From Flavobacteriales bacterium (GTDB lineage: Bacteria; Bacteroidota; Bacteroidia; UBA10329), in NCBI GenBank assembly GCA_018402015.1, contig JAGYJL010000013.1:1-46353 (forward strand): a DNA stretch of 46,353 nucleotides, read 5' to 3'. Below are positions 1 through 8,090 of the stretch, piece by piece. The translations under genes were made by a program, and so were the position numbers. Numbering within the stretch: the first letter of the stretch is position 1; every line of letters begins with the position of its first letter. Under the pieces are notes generated by a model that did no database searches, had not been told where the DNA came from, and saw only the letters and a program-made list of their open reading frames with translations.

Positions 1-168
1 ACGTCCCAAAAAACTTATTCACAAACTTTCACCCCCTCCCCTCGGTTCACGGGTCACTCTTCAATCGCAAATCGTTAATCCTTAATCGTCACTCATCACT
101 CGTCACTCATCACACGTCACTTTTTTCACCCAAACATTTTTAACTTGGTCTCTATCAATTCCAAGCCC
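1..168. other. Intergenic leader with short ACTCATCAC-type repeats
   Basis: No gene is seen here. Positions about 85-121 hold imperfect short direct repeats built on TCACTCATCAC and TCGTCAC, similar in style to the repeats after the next gene. An in-frame TTG at 145 could extend the next gene, but the ATG at 169 is the better start. Confidence 0.5.
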
Positions 169-717
169 ATGGATCCTAAAGACTACCCGCGCGTTTGGCC
201 AAACCTCCTTCCCTCTTTGGAAGCCGCCCTCTTGAAACGCCAAGAAGGCATATCCCAAATGGCCGACTTCAAAAAGAAATTCAACGCAGCAAAGAATAAG
301 GCAAAGCGCGTAGAAAAGTACGTCACCACCATGGACGAGGAAATGAGAAGGTACAACGAGTACTACATGCTCGACTCCGTCCGACTTGCCGAGAACAAAT
401 TCATCATCATCAGCAAGAAACTGAAGCAGTTTAAAGCACACGAGGAGAAATATTGTGTGCAAGCGATCAAAGTGCTCAAAAGCAACATCGGCATGGAACC
501 CCACCAGACCCAGTGGTACATACAAAGCGTAGCATCTTACGCACAGAAGGCCAACAGTCTCATACGCGACCTTGCCGATATGCTCCGCATTGCCAACGGG
601 CATCTCAAAAAAGTAGACCACACCAAAAAGACAATTGCCCACTACGCCAAACTCAGAGAACGTCTTAACGCTTACCGCTTGGCCAACGCAACCAACCCAA
701 CCCAGCCCCACTCCTAA
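169..717 (+). CDS. Hypothetical helical protein
   Basis: A protein of 182 residues that I do not recognise. It is strongly helical and lysine-rich over most of its length, with heptad-like stretches (residues about 20-60 and 120-170) suggesting coiled coil or a helical bundle. There is no signal peptide, membrane segment or catalytic motif. The ATG at 169 is chosen because the longer frame needs a TTG at 145. It is followed directly by three 14-bp tandem repeats and then by a convergent HTH regulator gene. Its helical character resembles the N-terminal half of the protein at 1552, but I see no convincing shared motif. A cytoplasmic structural role is possible but unsupported. Confidence 0.6.
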   Translation: MDPKDYPRVWPNLLPSLEAALLKRQEGISQMADFKKKFNAAKNKAKRVEKYVTTMDEEMRRYNEYYMLDSVRLAENKFIIISKKLKQFKAHEEKYCVQAIKVLKSNIGMEPHQTQWYIQSVASYAQKANSLIRDLADMLRIANGHLKKVDHTKKTIAHYAKLRERLNAYRLANATNPTQPHS

Positions 718-765
718 CTACTCAATTCTCACTACTCAATTCTCACTACTCAATTCTCACCCCCT
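717..765. repeat. 14-bp tandem repeat, three copies
   Basis: The unit ACTACTCAATTCTC is repeated three times head to tail between the stop codon of the upstream gene and the end of the convergent HTH gene. No hairpin or terminator is seen. Confidence 0.8.
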
Positions 766-1088
766 CAAAACCCCCTCTCAATTCGCCTATAGACCTCCTC
801 TATCTGCTGAGGCGTCATCCCCTCAAGCAATTTCTCAATGGTCGATATCTCCGGTCGCCTCAATACATTCAAACGGGAGTTCGGGTCACCAACCCAGGTC
901 CTTAGGTCATTCGGCAAACAGTTGAATGTGCTGCACAGCCTTTCCTCCATCACAAAACTCACACCCTTGGGCGTATTGTTCAATAAACCGCGCACTTCAT
1001 CAGCCGTGTAACCATGGTTGATCAAAAAAGCGCGGCCCTGCTTAATATCCCGTAGATCCAATAGCCGCTGAAGATGTAATTGTATCAT
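765..1088 (-). CDS. Small Cro/C1-type HTH DNA-binding protein
   Basis: 107 residues. The N-terminal 70 residues follow the pattern of the compact Cro/C1-type HTH family common in Bacteroidota (Pfam HTH_26-like): a leading basic strand with LLDLRDI, an adaptation helix around FLINHGYTADEVRGLLNN, and the family signature CxxLNCLPNDL-like CSTFNCLPNDLRTWV. The remaining 35 residues form an acidic helical tail (TPQQIEEVYRRIERGF). It probably acts as a sequence-specific repressor or activator; its target is unknown. It is transcribed away from the 21-nt array at 1196-1405, so the intergenic region could contain its own operator, but no palindrome stands out. Confidence 0.75.
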   Translation of the reverse strand: MIQLHLQRLLDLRDIKQGRAFLINHGYTADEVRGLLNNTPKGVSFVMEERLCSTFNCLPNDLRTWVGDPNSRLNVLRRPEISTIEKLLEGMTPQQIEEVYRRIERGF

Positions 1089-1551
1089 GTTTTCTGATTT
1101 TTACCACACTCCACAACGTATAGGATAAAATATTTAGTATTTCAAAAGGCATTTTTTTCGCGGCAAATGGGCCATTCCCCTTTGCAACAGGCTCAAAGTG
1201 GCATGAAACCCCCAACAAGTGGCATGAAACCCCCACTTTCTGGCTTCAGCTCCCTATGAACAGGTATGCCACACACAACACATGGCATGCACACCCGACT
1301 TGCTGGTATGCAATCCCGTCTCAGTAGCATGCCACACCGTCTTGCTGGTATGCCTACCCGTCTCGGGTGCATGCCTACCCGTCTTCCCGGCATGCCACAC
1401 CGTGCGGATGGGGTTTCTGAACGGCAAAGAATTCTACCAACGCAATGCACCGCTTTTCTCGGTCGTTATAAAGGCAAGTGGCACGGTGCTCCGAACAAAC
1501 AAAAGCACCCCACAGAAAAGAAAGAACATGAACCTTTAAAAATTAGAAATC
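1089..1551. other. 462-bp intergenic region
   Basis: Apart from the 21-nt array, the left part (1089-1195) is AT-rich and could hold the HTH gene promoter, and the right part (1406-1551) is the A-rich leader of the next gene. I see no RNA gene or further coding sequence. Confidence 0.5.
1196..1405. repeat. 21-nt-period degenerate tandem array (array A, 10 units)
   Basis: Ten contiguous units of exactly 21 nt begin at 1196, 1217, 1238, 1259, 1280, 1301, 1322, 1343, 1364 and 1385. Each unit has a conserved core GG(C/T)ATG, mostly extended to ATGCC, and most have a second block C(C)CGTCT; the remaining bases vary. There is no indel between units. The period is divisible by three, so several frames stay open and give heptapeptide-like translations (for example GMPTRLG), but no start, ribosome site or family match supports coding. 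See the related array at 29413-29706. Confidence 0.85.
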
Positions 1552-2493
1552 ATGACAGACGCTCAATCAAATCAACTCGACATGCTCTTGGTACTCCAAG
1601 ACTTCTACACGGCCAACCAGATCACAATAGACACCATTCCAGTGTTGGCACTCAACTTTCCAAAGGTCACGGCCAGCATCTCAGCCATCAACAGCAACGT
1701 GGCCGGACAATCAGCCAACATCAAAGGGGTTGCCCAGAACAAGACCAACCTCCGCGCAAACCTCAACCAACTCACATTAAATAATCTTACAATTGCACGC
1801 GCTTGGGCAATAGCAGACAACAACGCTGTCCTTGCAGAAGAGTTCCGTGTCTCAGAATCCGGACTCGAGAAAGTAAAAGACGACACCATCGCCTCCTACT
1901 GCACACACCGATATGATCTCGTCAATGCAAACCTTGCAGCCATGGCAGATTACGGACTCACCCCCGTCCTCATGACCACCTGGCAAGACGCCATTTCCGA
2001 TTACGAAGCCGCAGTATCAACTCCTCGAGAGGCCATCAATGTCAGAAGCACGCATACAGACAACCTCAAGACCATATTCGATGAAACCCTCAAGCTCCTT
2101 AAAGAGAACATCGATCCCGTTATGCTCATTTTCAAAACCTCCGTCCCGAAATTGTATCAGGAATACACAAAGGCACGGATTGTCATCGACAGAAAAGGCC
2201 CCGGTGGAGGCGGAACAGACAAGCCCACATACGCCAAACTTTCAGGTCAGATCACCGATGTTACCACCCTCACGCCCATCTTCGAAGTGGCCGTTACACT
2301 TACCCCTGCCGATCCTGAAACAGCTCCGGTCGTAAAACTCACCGATATGGAAGGCAAGTACTTCTTCGACAACATTCCCCCAGGCAATTTCTCGCTATTG
2401 GCAGAGAAGGTGGGATATGCTTCAGTCAGTAATTCAGGAACGCTCGAAGCCGGTCAAAGTGCAGTTTACGACTTTCAGATGATGCCGAGCTGA
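1552..2493 (+). CDS. Helical domain plus carboxypeptidase-regulatory-like domain protein
   Basis: 313 residues with no signal peptide. Residues 1-215 are predicted mostly helical, ending in a segment rich in aliphatic and acidic residues (DETLKLLKENIDPVM). A glycine-rich linker (GPGGGG, about residue 221) joins this to a C-terminal beta-sandwich of the carboxypeptidase-regulatory-like (transthyretin-type) family: LSGQITD, VAVTLTP, then the typical TDMEGKYFFDNIPPGNFSL and a closing hydrophobic strand. A second protein of the same architecture lies at 21322-22341. The ATG at 1552 follows an A-rich leader typical of Bacteroidota translation starts. The gene ends in a strong terminator. Function unknown; the C-terminal domain usually mediates protein interaction or structural support. 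Confidence 0.75.
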   Translation: MTDAQSNQLDMLLVLQDFYTANQITIDTIPVLALNFPKVTASISAINSNVAGQSANIKGVAQNKTNLRANLNQLTLNNLTIARAWAIADNNAVLAEEFRVSESGLEKVKDDTIASYCTHRYDLVNANLAAMADYGLTPVLMTTWQDAISDYEAAVSTPREAINVRSTHTDNLKTIFDETLKLLKENIDPVMLIFKTSVPKLYQEYTKARIVIDRKGPGGGGTDKPTYAKLSGQITDVTTLTPIFEVAVTLTPADPETAPVVKLTDMEGKYFFDNIPPGNFSLLAEKVGYASVSNSGTLEAGQSAVYDFQMMPS

Positions 2494-2534
2494 GCGCAGC
2501 CAGAAACCAGATACCTGCACTCCGAGTGCAAGAA

Positions 2535-2569
2535 CGAAGCACCTGGCGCAATCAGGTGCTTCGTCTTTT
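2535..2569 (+). terminator. Rho-independent terminator
   Basis: A perfect 11-bp stem (CGAAGCACCTG at 2535-2545 with its complement at 2553-2563), a 7-nt loop and a following TCTTTT. It closes the gene ending at 2493. Confidence 0.9.
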
Positions 2570-2662
2570 CCGTCAAACCCTATCAAAAAACACAGCAGAA
2601 GCGGCCATCACAACATGTGCATCGAGCAATATCAAGCATTTAATAGCCGTTTATTATCTTCA

Positions 2663-2685
2663 TGATGCCCAATTGGCGGGCATCA
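2663..2685. promoter_or_regulatory. Inverted repeat in the leader of the TPR gene
   Basis: 8-bp arms TGATGCCC and GGGCATCA around a 7-nt spacer, 30 bp before the start codon at 2716. It has no U-tract, so it is not a terminator. It could be an operator or an mRNA hairpin; no regulator is assigned. Confidence 0.4.
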
Positions 2686-2715
2686 AGCTAAGTAGAACCC
2701 CTAAAGACCATTGCC

Positions 2716-3726
2716 ATGCAGGGAATGATAAGTATAAACGGGCTGCCCTACGCCCAAGTACCAATGAATGCTCCTTGGATAGAACACGTTAACGTGTTGG
2801 AAAAGGCCTTACACGAACATCCGGAAGATGAGTTGAAGATCCTTCACCTGCTGGTGACGTATTCGAGTATGGTGCCAGATAAATACAACCTGTGTATAGC
2901 GGCTGCCGACCGACTTCTGGAACTGACCGACAATGACGATCATCGTGCCGATGCCATGGTGAGTAAGGCCACGGTGCTGATTGAGCAGAACACGAAGCTG
3001 GAAGAAGCGGAAGCGCTCTTAATAGCGGTTTACAGCATTAGCCGAGAATACCAACAGGTTTTTGAGAAACTGGTAGAGATATACCTGGAACGGAAAGACT
3101 TTGACAATGCTCTGCTTTGGGCAGACCGCATGGTGGCCGAAGAGGACATGGACCACATTGGTCTGGGTCTGAAAGGAACCGTGCTTCTTGAAATGGGTAG
3201 CTTGGACGAGGCCATTGAAAGCTTTGAGGCAGCGATAAAGATCCAAACGTATCCGGCCCAAGACCATTTCGGAATTGCAAAATGCCAATTGGAAAGAAAG
3301 AATTACGAAGGCGCGCGCGATGCGTGCATCAAAGCATTTGAAACCTGCCACTACCCCGAACCACTTTACGCCTATGGCGCGGGCTATGCCTATCAGGAGC
3401 TGGACGACCCCTACCGCGCTATGAAATGGTACACCAAGGCACTCGATATCGACCCTTCGTTTCCAGACGCGCTGAACAACATGGCGGTCATTAGCCTCGA
3501 CCTTAACAATGCATGGAAAGAGGCGGTGCCGTATCTGCTAAAGGCAGTGGAGCTGGCTAAAGAACCTCTTGGTCCTTCCATGAGGGTCATTTACCGCAAC
3601 CTGTGGGCCTATTACACACAGATCCTCGACCACGAGAAGGCCAAGCACTACTCCGGTCTGGTACTTCAATGCATGGGCTTTGATAGTGATACGGCCGGCT
3701 TCTTAAGTGATCTTTCGGAGGACTGA
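2716..3726 (+). CDS. TPR repeat protein
   Basis: 336 residues with no signal peptide, so probably cytoplasmic. Several tetratricopeptide repeats are visible, for example the stretch with EMGSLDEAIESFEAAIKI (about residues 155-180), a repeat ending in NYEGARDACIKAF, and the clearest one, YAYQELDDPYRAMKWYTKAL followed by DIDPSFPDALNNMAVI (about residues 222-260). TPR arrays form right-handed superhelices that bind partner proteins. No enzymatic domain is attached. The gene stands alone, with a terminator in front of its leader and no clear terminator behind it. Its partner cannot be inferred. Confidence 0.8.
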   Translation: MQGMISINGLPYAQVPMNAPWIEHVNVLEKALHEHPEDELKILHLLVTYSSMVPDKYNLCIAAADRLLELTDNDDHRADAMVSKATVLIEQNTKLEEAEALLIAVYSISREYQQVFEKLVEIYLERKDFDNALLWADRMVAEEDMDHIGLGLKGTVLLEMGSLDEAIESFEAAIKIQTYPAQDHFGIAKCQLERKNYEGARDACIKAFETCHYPEPLYAYGAGYAYQELDDPYRAMKWYTKALDIDPSFPDALNNMAVISLDLNNAWKEAVPYLLKAVELAKEPLGPSMRVIYRNLWAYYTQILDHEKAKHYSGLVLQCMGFDSDTAGFLSDLSED

Positions 3727-4031
3727 GGGAAAGCCCTGCGCTGTGGATTCAGGCTCCCCGATACATGATCCTCTTGTGGCGGAGGAATCTGAAGTGAAGG
3801 GTATGAGATTCTTCGTGCCTTAGAATGACAAACGGGGTAAGTTTGAGAGCGCAGCGTTCCCGATGGGTATCGGGAGAGAACACAACAACACTTCTCGATA
3901 CAATTCCTCATTCCCTTCGAGGGCCTCAGGGCAGGCTCTCGGAATTACTGGAAGTGACGGGTGCCGGGGGTAGCGCCAGGCTAGGCTTCCACTGCGGTCA
4001 GCCTAGGCTAAAACCTGATAGCTAGCAGCTT
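3727..4031. other. 305-bp intergenic region with degenerate palindromic repeats
   Basis: No gene. It contains the hairpin CCCGATGGGTATCGGG (3859-3874), a fragment of the form GATTCTTCG...TTAGAATGACA (about 3808-3829), which is a common Bacteroidota-style REP remnant, and a repeated AGCCTAGGCT-type palindrome near 3980-4012. These look like decayed dispersed repeats between convergent genes. Confidence 0.55.
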
Positions 4032-5933
4032 CTAGTAAGCCCGTACGTTCTTGCCTTCCATGTAATTGATGAAGGCGCGGTTCACTACGCGGTTGCCGCC
4101 CGGTGTGGGGTAGTTACCTGTAAAGTACCAGTCGCCCAAATGATTAGGGCAGGCAGAATGCAGCCCTTCTATGGATTGGAAGATGAGTTTCACCTCAGCC
4201 TTGATGTTGTCAGGAGAGATGATCTCTGCCGATTTATCTGAAAGCTGCTCTGCGGTAAAGGGTCTGTAAATTTCCTTCACCACATTCACGGTCTGTTCCA
4301 GTGGAAGCTCCATCTGGGCTTTGGCTTTCTCGTACACCTCGTCCAAGAGGTTGGTCTGCATGGTGTCTTTAAGCAATTCTACCGCTGCGCGGAAAACCAT
4401 GAAATCGCCCAGCTTGGCCATATCAATACCATAGCAATCTGGGTAACGGATCTGTGGCGCGCTTGATACGATGATGATCTTCTTGGGTCCGAGGCGGTCT
4501 ACGATTCTAAGAATGGATTGCTTAAGGGTTGTTCCTCGAACGATGGAATCGTCAATGAGCACCACGTTATCCTCTCCCCGCTTTACGGCTCCATAGGTAA
4601 TGTCGTAAACGTGCGACACGAGGTCATCGCGGTGCACATCGTCTGTAATAAAGGTTCGCAGCTTGGCGTCCTTGATGGTGAGTTTCTCCACACGGGCACG
4701 CATGTTGAGGATCTCGCGCACCTGCTTGGCATCCAACGAACGTTTGCCAGAAAGTATCTGGTCTGTTTTAAGGATGTTGATGTAGTCTTCCACTCCCTTT
4801 ACCATTCCGTAAAAGGATGTTTCGGCCGTGTTCGGAATGAAAGAGAAAACGGTGTTCTTCACATCGTAATCAAGCTCTCTCAGCACAGGGTCAACCACCA
4901 ATCGGCCCAGTTCCTTGCGTTCTTGGTAAATGTCCTTGTCGCTTCCGCGAGAGAAATAAATGCGTTCGAACGAGCATGATTTCTGCTCCAATGGCTCGCG
5001 GAACTGCTTCTCGCTTACGCTGCCATCCTTTTTCATGATGAGGGCGTAACCGGGCTTGATCTCTTTCACGTCCTCCCACTTTACGTTGAAGGCGGTCTGA
5101 ATGGCCGGGCGTTCGCTGGCCACCACGATCACTTCATCATCCATGTAATAGTGTGCAGGGCGGATACCTGCAGGATCGCGCATAACGAACGCGTCACCAT
5201 GTCCGATCATACCCGCAATGGCATAGCCTCCATCCCACTTCTTGGCAGATTCTACCAGAATGCGTTGGATGTCCATGCTCTTGCCAATAAGTGGCGTGGC
5301 CTCGTATTTGGAATAGCCTTTCTGTTTGTAATCGTAGTAGAGCCGGTCGTTCTCCTCATCTATGAAGTGTCCGATCTTCTCCAATACGGTAACGGTATCT
5401 GCCTTCTCTTTGGGGTGCTGACCTATTTCCACCAACTGCTGGAAAAGCTCATCCACGTTGGTCATGTTGAAGTTTCCGGCAAGTACCAGGTTCCGTGTCA
5501 TCCAGTTGTTCTGACGTAAGAACGGATGGCAGTGCTCAATGCTGTTACCACCGAATGTTCCGTAACGCAAGTGGCCAAGAAAAATCTCTCCGGTAAACGG
5601 AAGGTTCTCCTTTAACCATTCCGGGTCCTGAATGTGATCGGGATGCTTTTCAAACTCTGCCTCGAAGCGCTCGTTGATGTGCGCAAACACATCTTTAATG
5701 GGCGTAGAAGAGTTGGAACGGTGCCTACTGATGTAGCGCTTTCCGGGTTGCATATCCAACTTGATGTTGGCCAGACCAGCGCCATCCTGCCCACGGTTGT
5801 GCTGTTTCTCCATGAGGAGATACATTTTGTTCAGGGCATAGAAACTCGTACCGTATTTTTCCTTGTAATAGCTGAGAGGTTTCAGCAAGCGGACCATTGC
5901 AATTCCGCACTCGTGCTTTATAGCGTCACTCAT
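4032..5933 (-). CDS. purF: Amidophosphoribosyltransferase (long PurF variant)
   Basis: 633 residues, longer than the about 470-510 of classical PurF. The family makes phosphoribosylamine from PRPP and glutamine, the first step of purine synthesis. The N-terminal class II glutaminase domain has its nucleophile Cys9 after a short propeptide (MSDAIKHEC), QHNRGQDGAG, GHLRYGTFG and the NFNMTN motif. The phosphoribosyltransferase domain carries the PRPP loop VVLIDDSIVRGTT, and SRGSDKD is a variant of the usual linker motif. The final 100 residues (EQTVNVVKEIYRPFTAEQ to the C-terminus) form an extension with LGDWYFTGNYPTPGGNR. Bacteroidota often carry such an extended form; whether this is the main enzyme or a paralogue cannot be decided from the window. 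PurQ lies at 29881. Confidence 0.85.
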   Translation of the reverse strand: MSDAIKHECGIAMVRLLKPLSYYKEKYGTSFYALNKMYLLMEKQHNRGQDGAGLANIKLDMQPGKRYISRHRSNSSTPIKDVFAHINERFEAEFEKHPDHIQDPEWLKENLPFTGEIFLGHLRYGTFGGNSIEHCHPFLRQNNWMTRNLVLAGNFNMTNVDELFQQLVEIGQHPKEKADTVTVLEKIGHFIDEENDRLYYDYKQKGYSKYEATPLIGKSMDIQRILVESAKKWDGGYAIAGMIGHGDAFVMRDPAGIRPAHYYMDDEVIVVASERPAIQTAFNVKWEDVKEIKPGYALIMKKDGSVSEKQFREPLEQKSCSFERIYFSRGSDKDIYQERKELGRLVVDPVLRELDYDVKNTVFSFIPNTAETSFYGMVKGVEDYINILKTDQILSGKRSLDAKQVREILNMRARVEKLTIKDAKLRTFITDDVHRDDLVSHVYDITYGAVKRGEDNVVLIDDSIVRGTTLKQSILRIVDRLGPKKIIIVSSAPQIRYPDCYGIDMAKLGDFMVFRAAVELLKDTMQTNLLDEVYEKAKAQMELPLEQTVNVVKEIYRPFTAEQLSDKSAEIISPDNIKAEVKLIFQSIEGLHSACPNHLGDWYFTGNYPTPGGNRVVNRAFINYMEGKNVRAY

Positions 5934-5949
5934 GGTGGATTCTAAGGCG

Positions 5950-5957
5950 CAAAGGTA
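5950..5957 (-). promoter_or_regulatory. Bacteroidota -7 element for purF
   Basis: Reads TACCTTTG on the minus strand, a match to TAnnTTTG, 17 bp before the start codon. No clear -33 TTG is found at the usual spacing, so only the -7 element is supported. Confidence 0.45.
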
Positions 5958-6056
5958 CGGAAAGATTGGGCTATTGTGCGGCCAGTCTAGTCAAGTAAGT
6001 TGGGGTCCAAACCATCAAAAAGTTTACTTTCATCTTTTACTTCTTTCGAAAACAAA

Positions 6057-8090
6057 ATGCAACGGCACCTGCTTCTGACGTTCCTGATTCTGACCATGGC
6101 ACACATAAACGGCCAAGGGCAGACGGCCATAGAATTGAACGCAATTGCAAATAAGGTGCAGTTCTCACATCCTGATTCGGCCATTGCACTGGCCACCCAA
6201 GCCGAACGCTCAGCAACCCAAGATTCGGTGCGTGCCCGCAGTTTTGTGCTGATCGGTGTGGCGCAGTGGTTTATTGGTAAACCGAAAGAGGCCATTGAAA
6301 ACCACCAGCGTGCCATAAAACTCCAGCGCAGGTTGGGCAAAAAACTGAGCGAAGGATATTCTTTGAACAACATTGGGTTGTGCCATGCTTCTTTGAAAGA
6401 CGAAAAGCTGGCCATGGAGTTTTATCTGAAGTCGTTGGAAGTGGCAGAAGAACTGGCAGACAGCAACTTGCAAGCGATGGTGAATGGCAACATCGGCATT
6501 CTCTATGAAGAACGCGGATTACTTGAACAAGCGTTAGAATACCACGCCAAAAATCTCCAACTCCTTCAGGGCAAAAAAAGTCGCTACTTGGCAAACTCAT
6601 TACACAATGTGGCTTTAATCTACTGGCAGCAAGAAGAGTATCTCAAAGCAAGAAATTTTGCGCGGCAGTCACTCAAACTGCGTACACAAATGAATGAAGA
6701 GAGTTATGTGGCAAGCGCACAGAACCTCCTGGGTTTGGTGGAACTGAAACTTGGCAACACACAATTAGCCGATTCGCTCTATCGCGAAGCTTTGAAAACC
6801 TACGAGAAGCTTGAGAATCAATGGGGAATTGCCATGGTGTGGTCCAATCTTGGAGAGTTGCAACTGGAAGAGGGCGGAAATCTCAAACTTGCTCTAAAGC
6901 ATTGTCTGAAAGCGTATAACCTTTCTTTAAAGCACCATTTGGAATGGAAAACTTCCAATTGCCAATGTTTGGCCAAGAGCTACGGTCGATTGCACCAAAC
7001 AGACTCTGCCGAGTTTTTTCTAAAGCGCTTAATCGAACTGAAAGACAGCACGCAAAAGGCCGTTTTGGAAAGCGACATTGAACTGGTTTCTGAGAGGATA
7101 GATCACGATAAGAAACAGGCATTGGCGCAGGCCGAGATCCAACGGCAAGAGCAACTCCGTTTGGCAACTTTCGTGATAGGGTTGATGAGCATTGCACTGT
7201 TTTTCGTGTTATTCCGAAGCTACCGAAGAAAGCAACGCGACAATGAGCTGCTTGAGGTGAAGAATACCGAGATCTCGGAGCAGAAACACGTGATCGAGGA
7301 AAAGAACCTCCACATAACTGATAGCATCCGCTATGCTGAACGCTTGCAAGCAGCCATTCTTCCGAAGGATGAAATGTTTGCCAAGCACTTTGCCGATTTC
7401 CACATTCTATATCGTCCGAAAGACATTGTCTCTGGCGACTTCTATTGGATGGAAGAAGCACTCGGATCCGTCTATTTAGCAGCAGCGGACTGCACTGGTC
7501 ATGGCGTTCCCGGGGCGATGGTGAGTATGGTTGGCTTTCAAGGATTGAACAAGGCAGTTCTGGAAGAGAAACTGACATCGCCCGCAGCTATCCTTCAACG
7601 TTTGAGCGACCACGTAGAAGAAGCCTTTGAGAAAAGTGGCGGCAGCGTAAAAGATGGCATGGACATCTGCTTGGTGGCCATTGATACCAAGAAACGCACC
7701 GTGACATACGCTGGCGCGCATAACGCTCTTTGGATTCTTACCACCAAAGAAGAATTACCAAATGCAAATCTTCGTGAAGAAGAAAACGGCTACCGCATGT
7801 TTGAACTCAAAGCCGACAGACGTTCCATTGGTGGGTTCATGGATGCGGGTTCTTTCACCGAAACTACCGTTGAGCTGAATGAAGGCGACCGACTGTTTCT
7901 TTTCTCCGATGGCTTTGCCGATCAATTCGGTGGACCGCAGGGTAAGAAACTAGGCAGCAAACGCATGCGAGAAACCGTTCGCGAAATGGCGCTTTCCGGA
8001 AATCTGGTTGCCTTAGGTGCCATCTTCGAAGATTGGAAAGGCAAGGAAGAACAGATCGATGATGTTACCGTTATTGCGGTAAGCGTTTAA
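6057..8090 (+). CDS. TPR-SpoIIE PP2C-type phosphatase, membrane anchored
   Basis: 677 residues from ATG 6057, chosen because it begins a signal peptide (MQRHLLLTFLILTMAHINGQ) that the longer TTG-started frame would bury. Residues about 25-370 hold several TPRs of the tetratricopeptide type seen in Bacteroidota sensor proteins (NNIGLCHASLKDEKLAMEFY). A membrane helix (LATFVIGLMSIALFFVLF) and a coiled coil (ISEQKHVIEEKNLHITDSI) connect to a SpoIIE/PP2C phosphatase domain with VSGDFYW, DCTGHGVPGAMVSM, DGMDICL and LFSDGFADQFGG, which include the metal-binding aspartates. It is expected to sense with periplasmic TPRs and dephosphorylate a cytoplasmic partner, probably an anti-sigma-antagonist-type protein. 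No partner is adjacent. It overlaps the convergent ald gene by 4 bp. Confidence 0.85.
   Translation: MQRHLLLTFLILTMAHINGQGQTAIELNAIANKVQFSHPDSAIALATQAERSATQDSVRARSFVLIGVAQWFIGKPKEAIENHQRAIKLQRRLGKKLSEGYSLNNIGLCHASLKDEKLAMEFYLKSLEVAEELADSNLQAMVNGNIGILYEERGLLEQALEYHAKNLQLLQGKKSRYLANSLHNVALIYWQQEEYLKARNFARQSLKLRTQMNEESYVASAQNLLGLVELKLGNTQLADSLYREALKTYEKLENQWGIAMVWSNLGELQLEEGGNLKLALKHCLKAYNLSLKHHLEWKTSNCQCLAKSYGRLHQTDSAEFFLKRLIELKDSTQKAVLESDIELVSERIDHDKKQALAQAEIQRQEQLRLATFVIGLMSIALFFVLFRSYRRKQRDNELLEVKNTEISEQKHVIEEKNLHITDSIRYAERLQAAILPKDEMFAKHFADFHILYRPKDIVSGDFYWMEEALGSVYLAAADCTGHGVPGAMVSMVGFQGLNKAVLEEKLTSPAAILQRLSDHVEEAFEKSGGSVKDGMDICLVAIDTKKRTVTYAGAHNALWILTTKEELPNANLREEENGYRMFELKADRRSIGGFMDAGSFTETTVELNEGDRLFLFSDGFADQFGGPQGKKLGSKRMRETVREMALSGNLVALGAIFEDWKGKEEQIDDVTVIAVSV

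Noticed and set aside
103-711. 202-residue minus-strand frame at the left end
   Set aside because: It is opposite a helical plus-strand gene, starts in repeats and shows no family pattern; the plus-strand choice is better but not certain.
1196-1405. CRISPR array
   Set aside because: Units are 21 nt without spacers between constant repeats, the repeats vary, and no cas gene is present.
1266-1784. Open frames through array A with heptapeptide repeats
   Set aside because: They follow from a period divisible by three. There is no start context, the same strand has open frames in more than one phase, and the downstream part overlaps the real gene at 1552.
3859-3874. Terminator after the TPR gene
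   Set aside because: The CCCGATGGGTATCGGG hairpin has no T-tract and lies over 130 bp from the stop; it is better read as a REP remnant.
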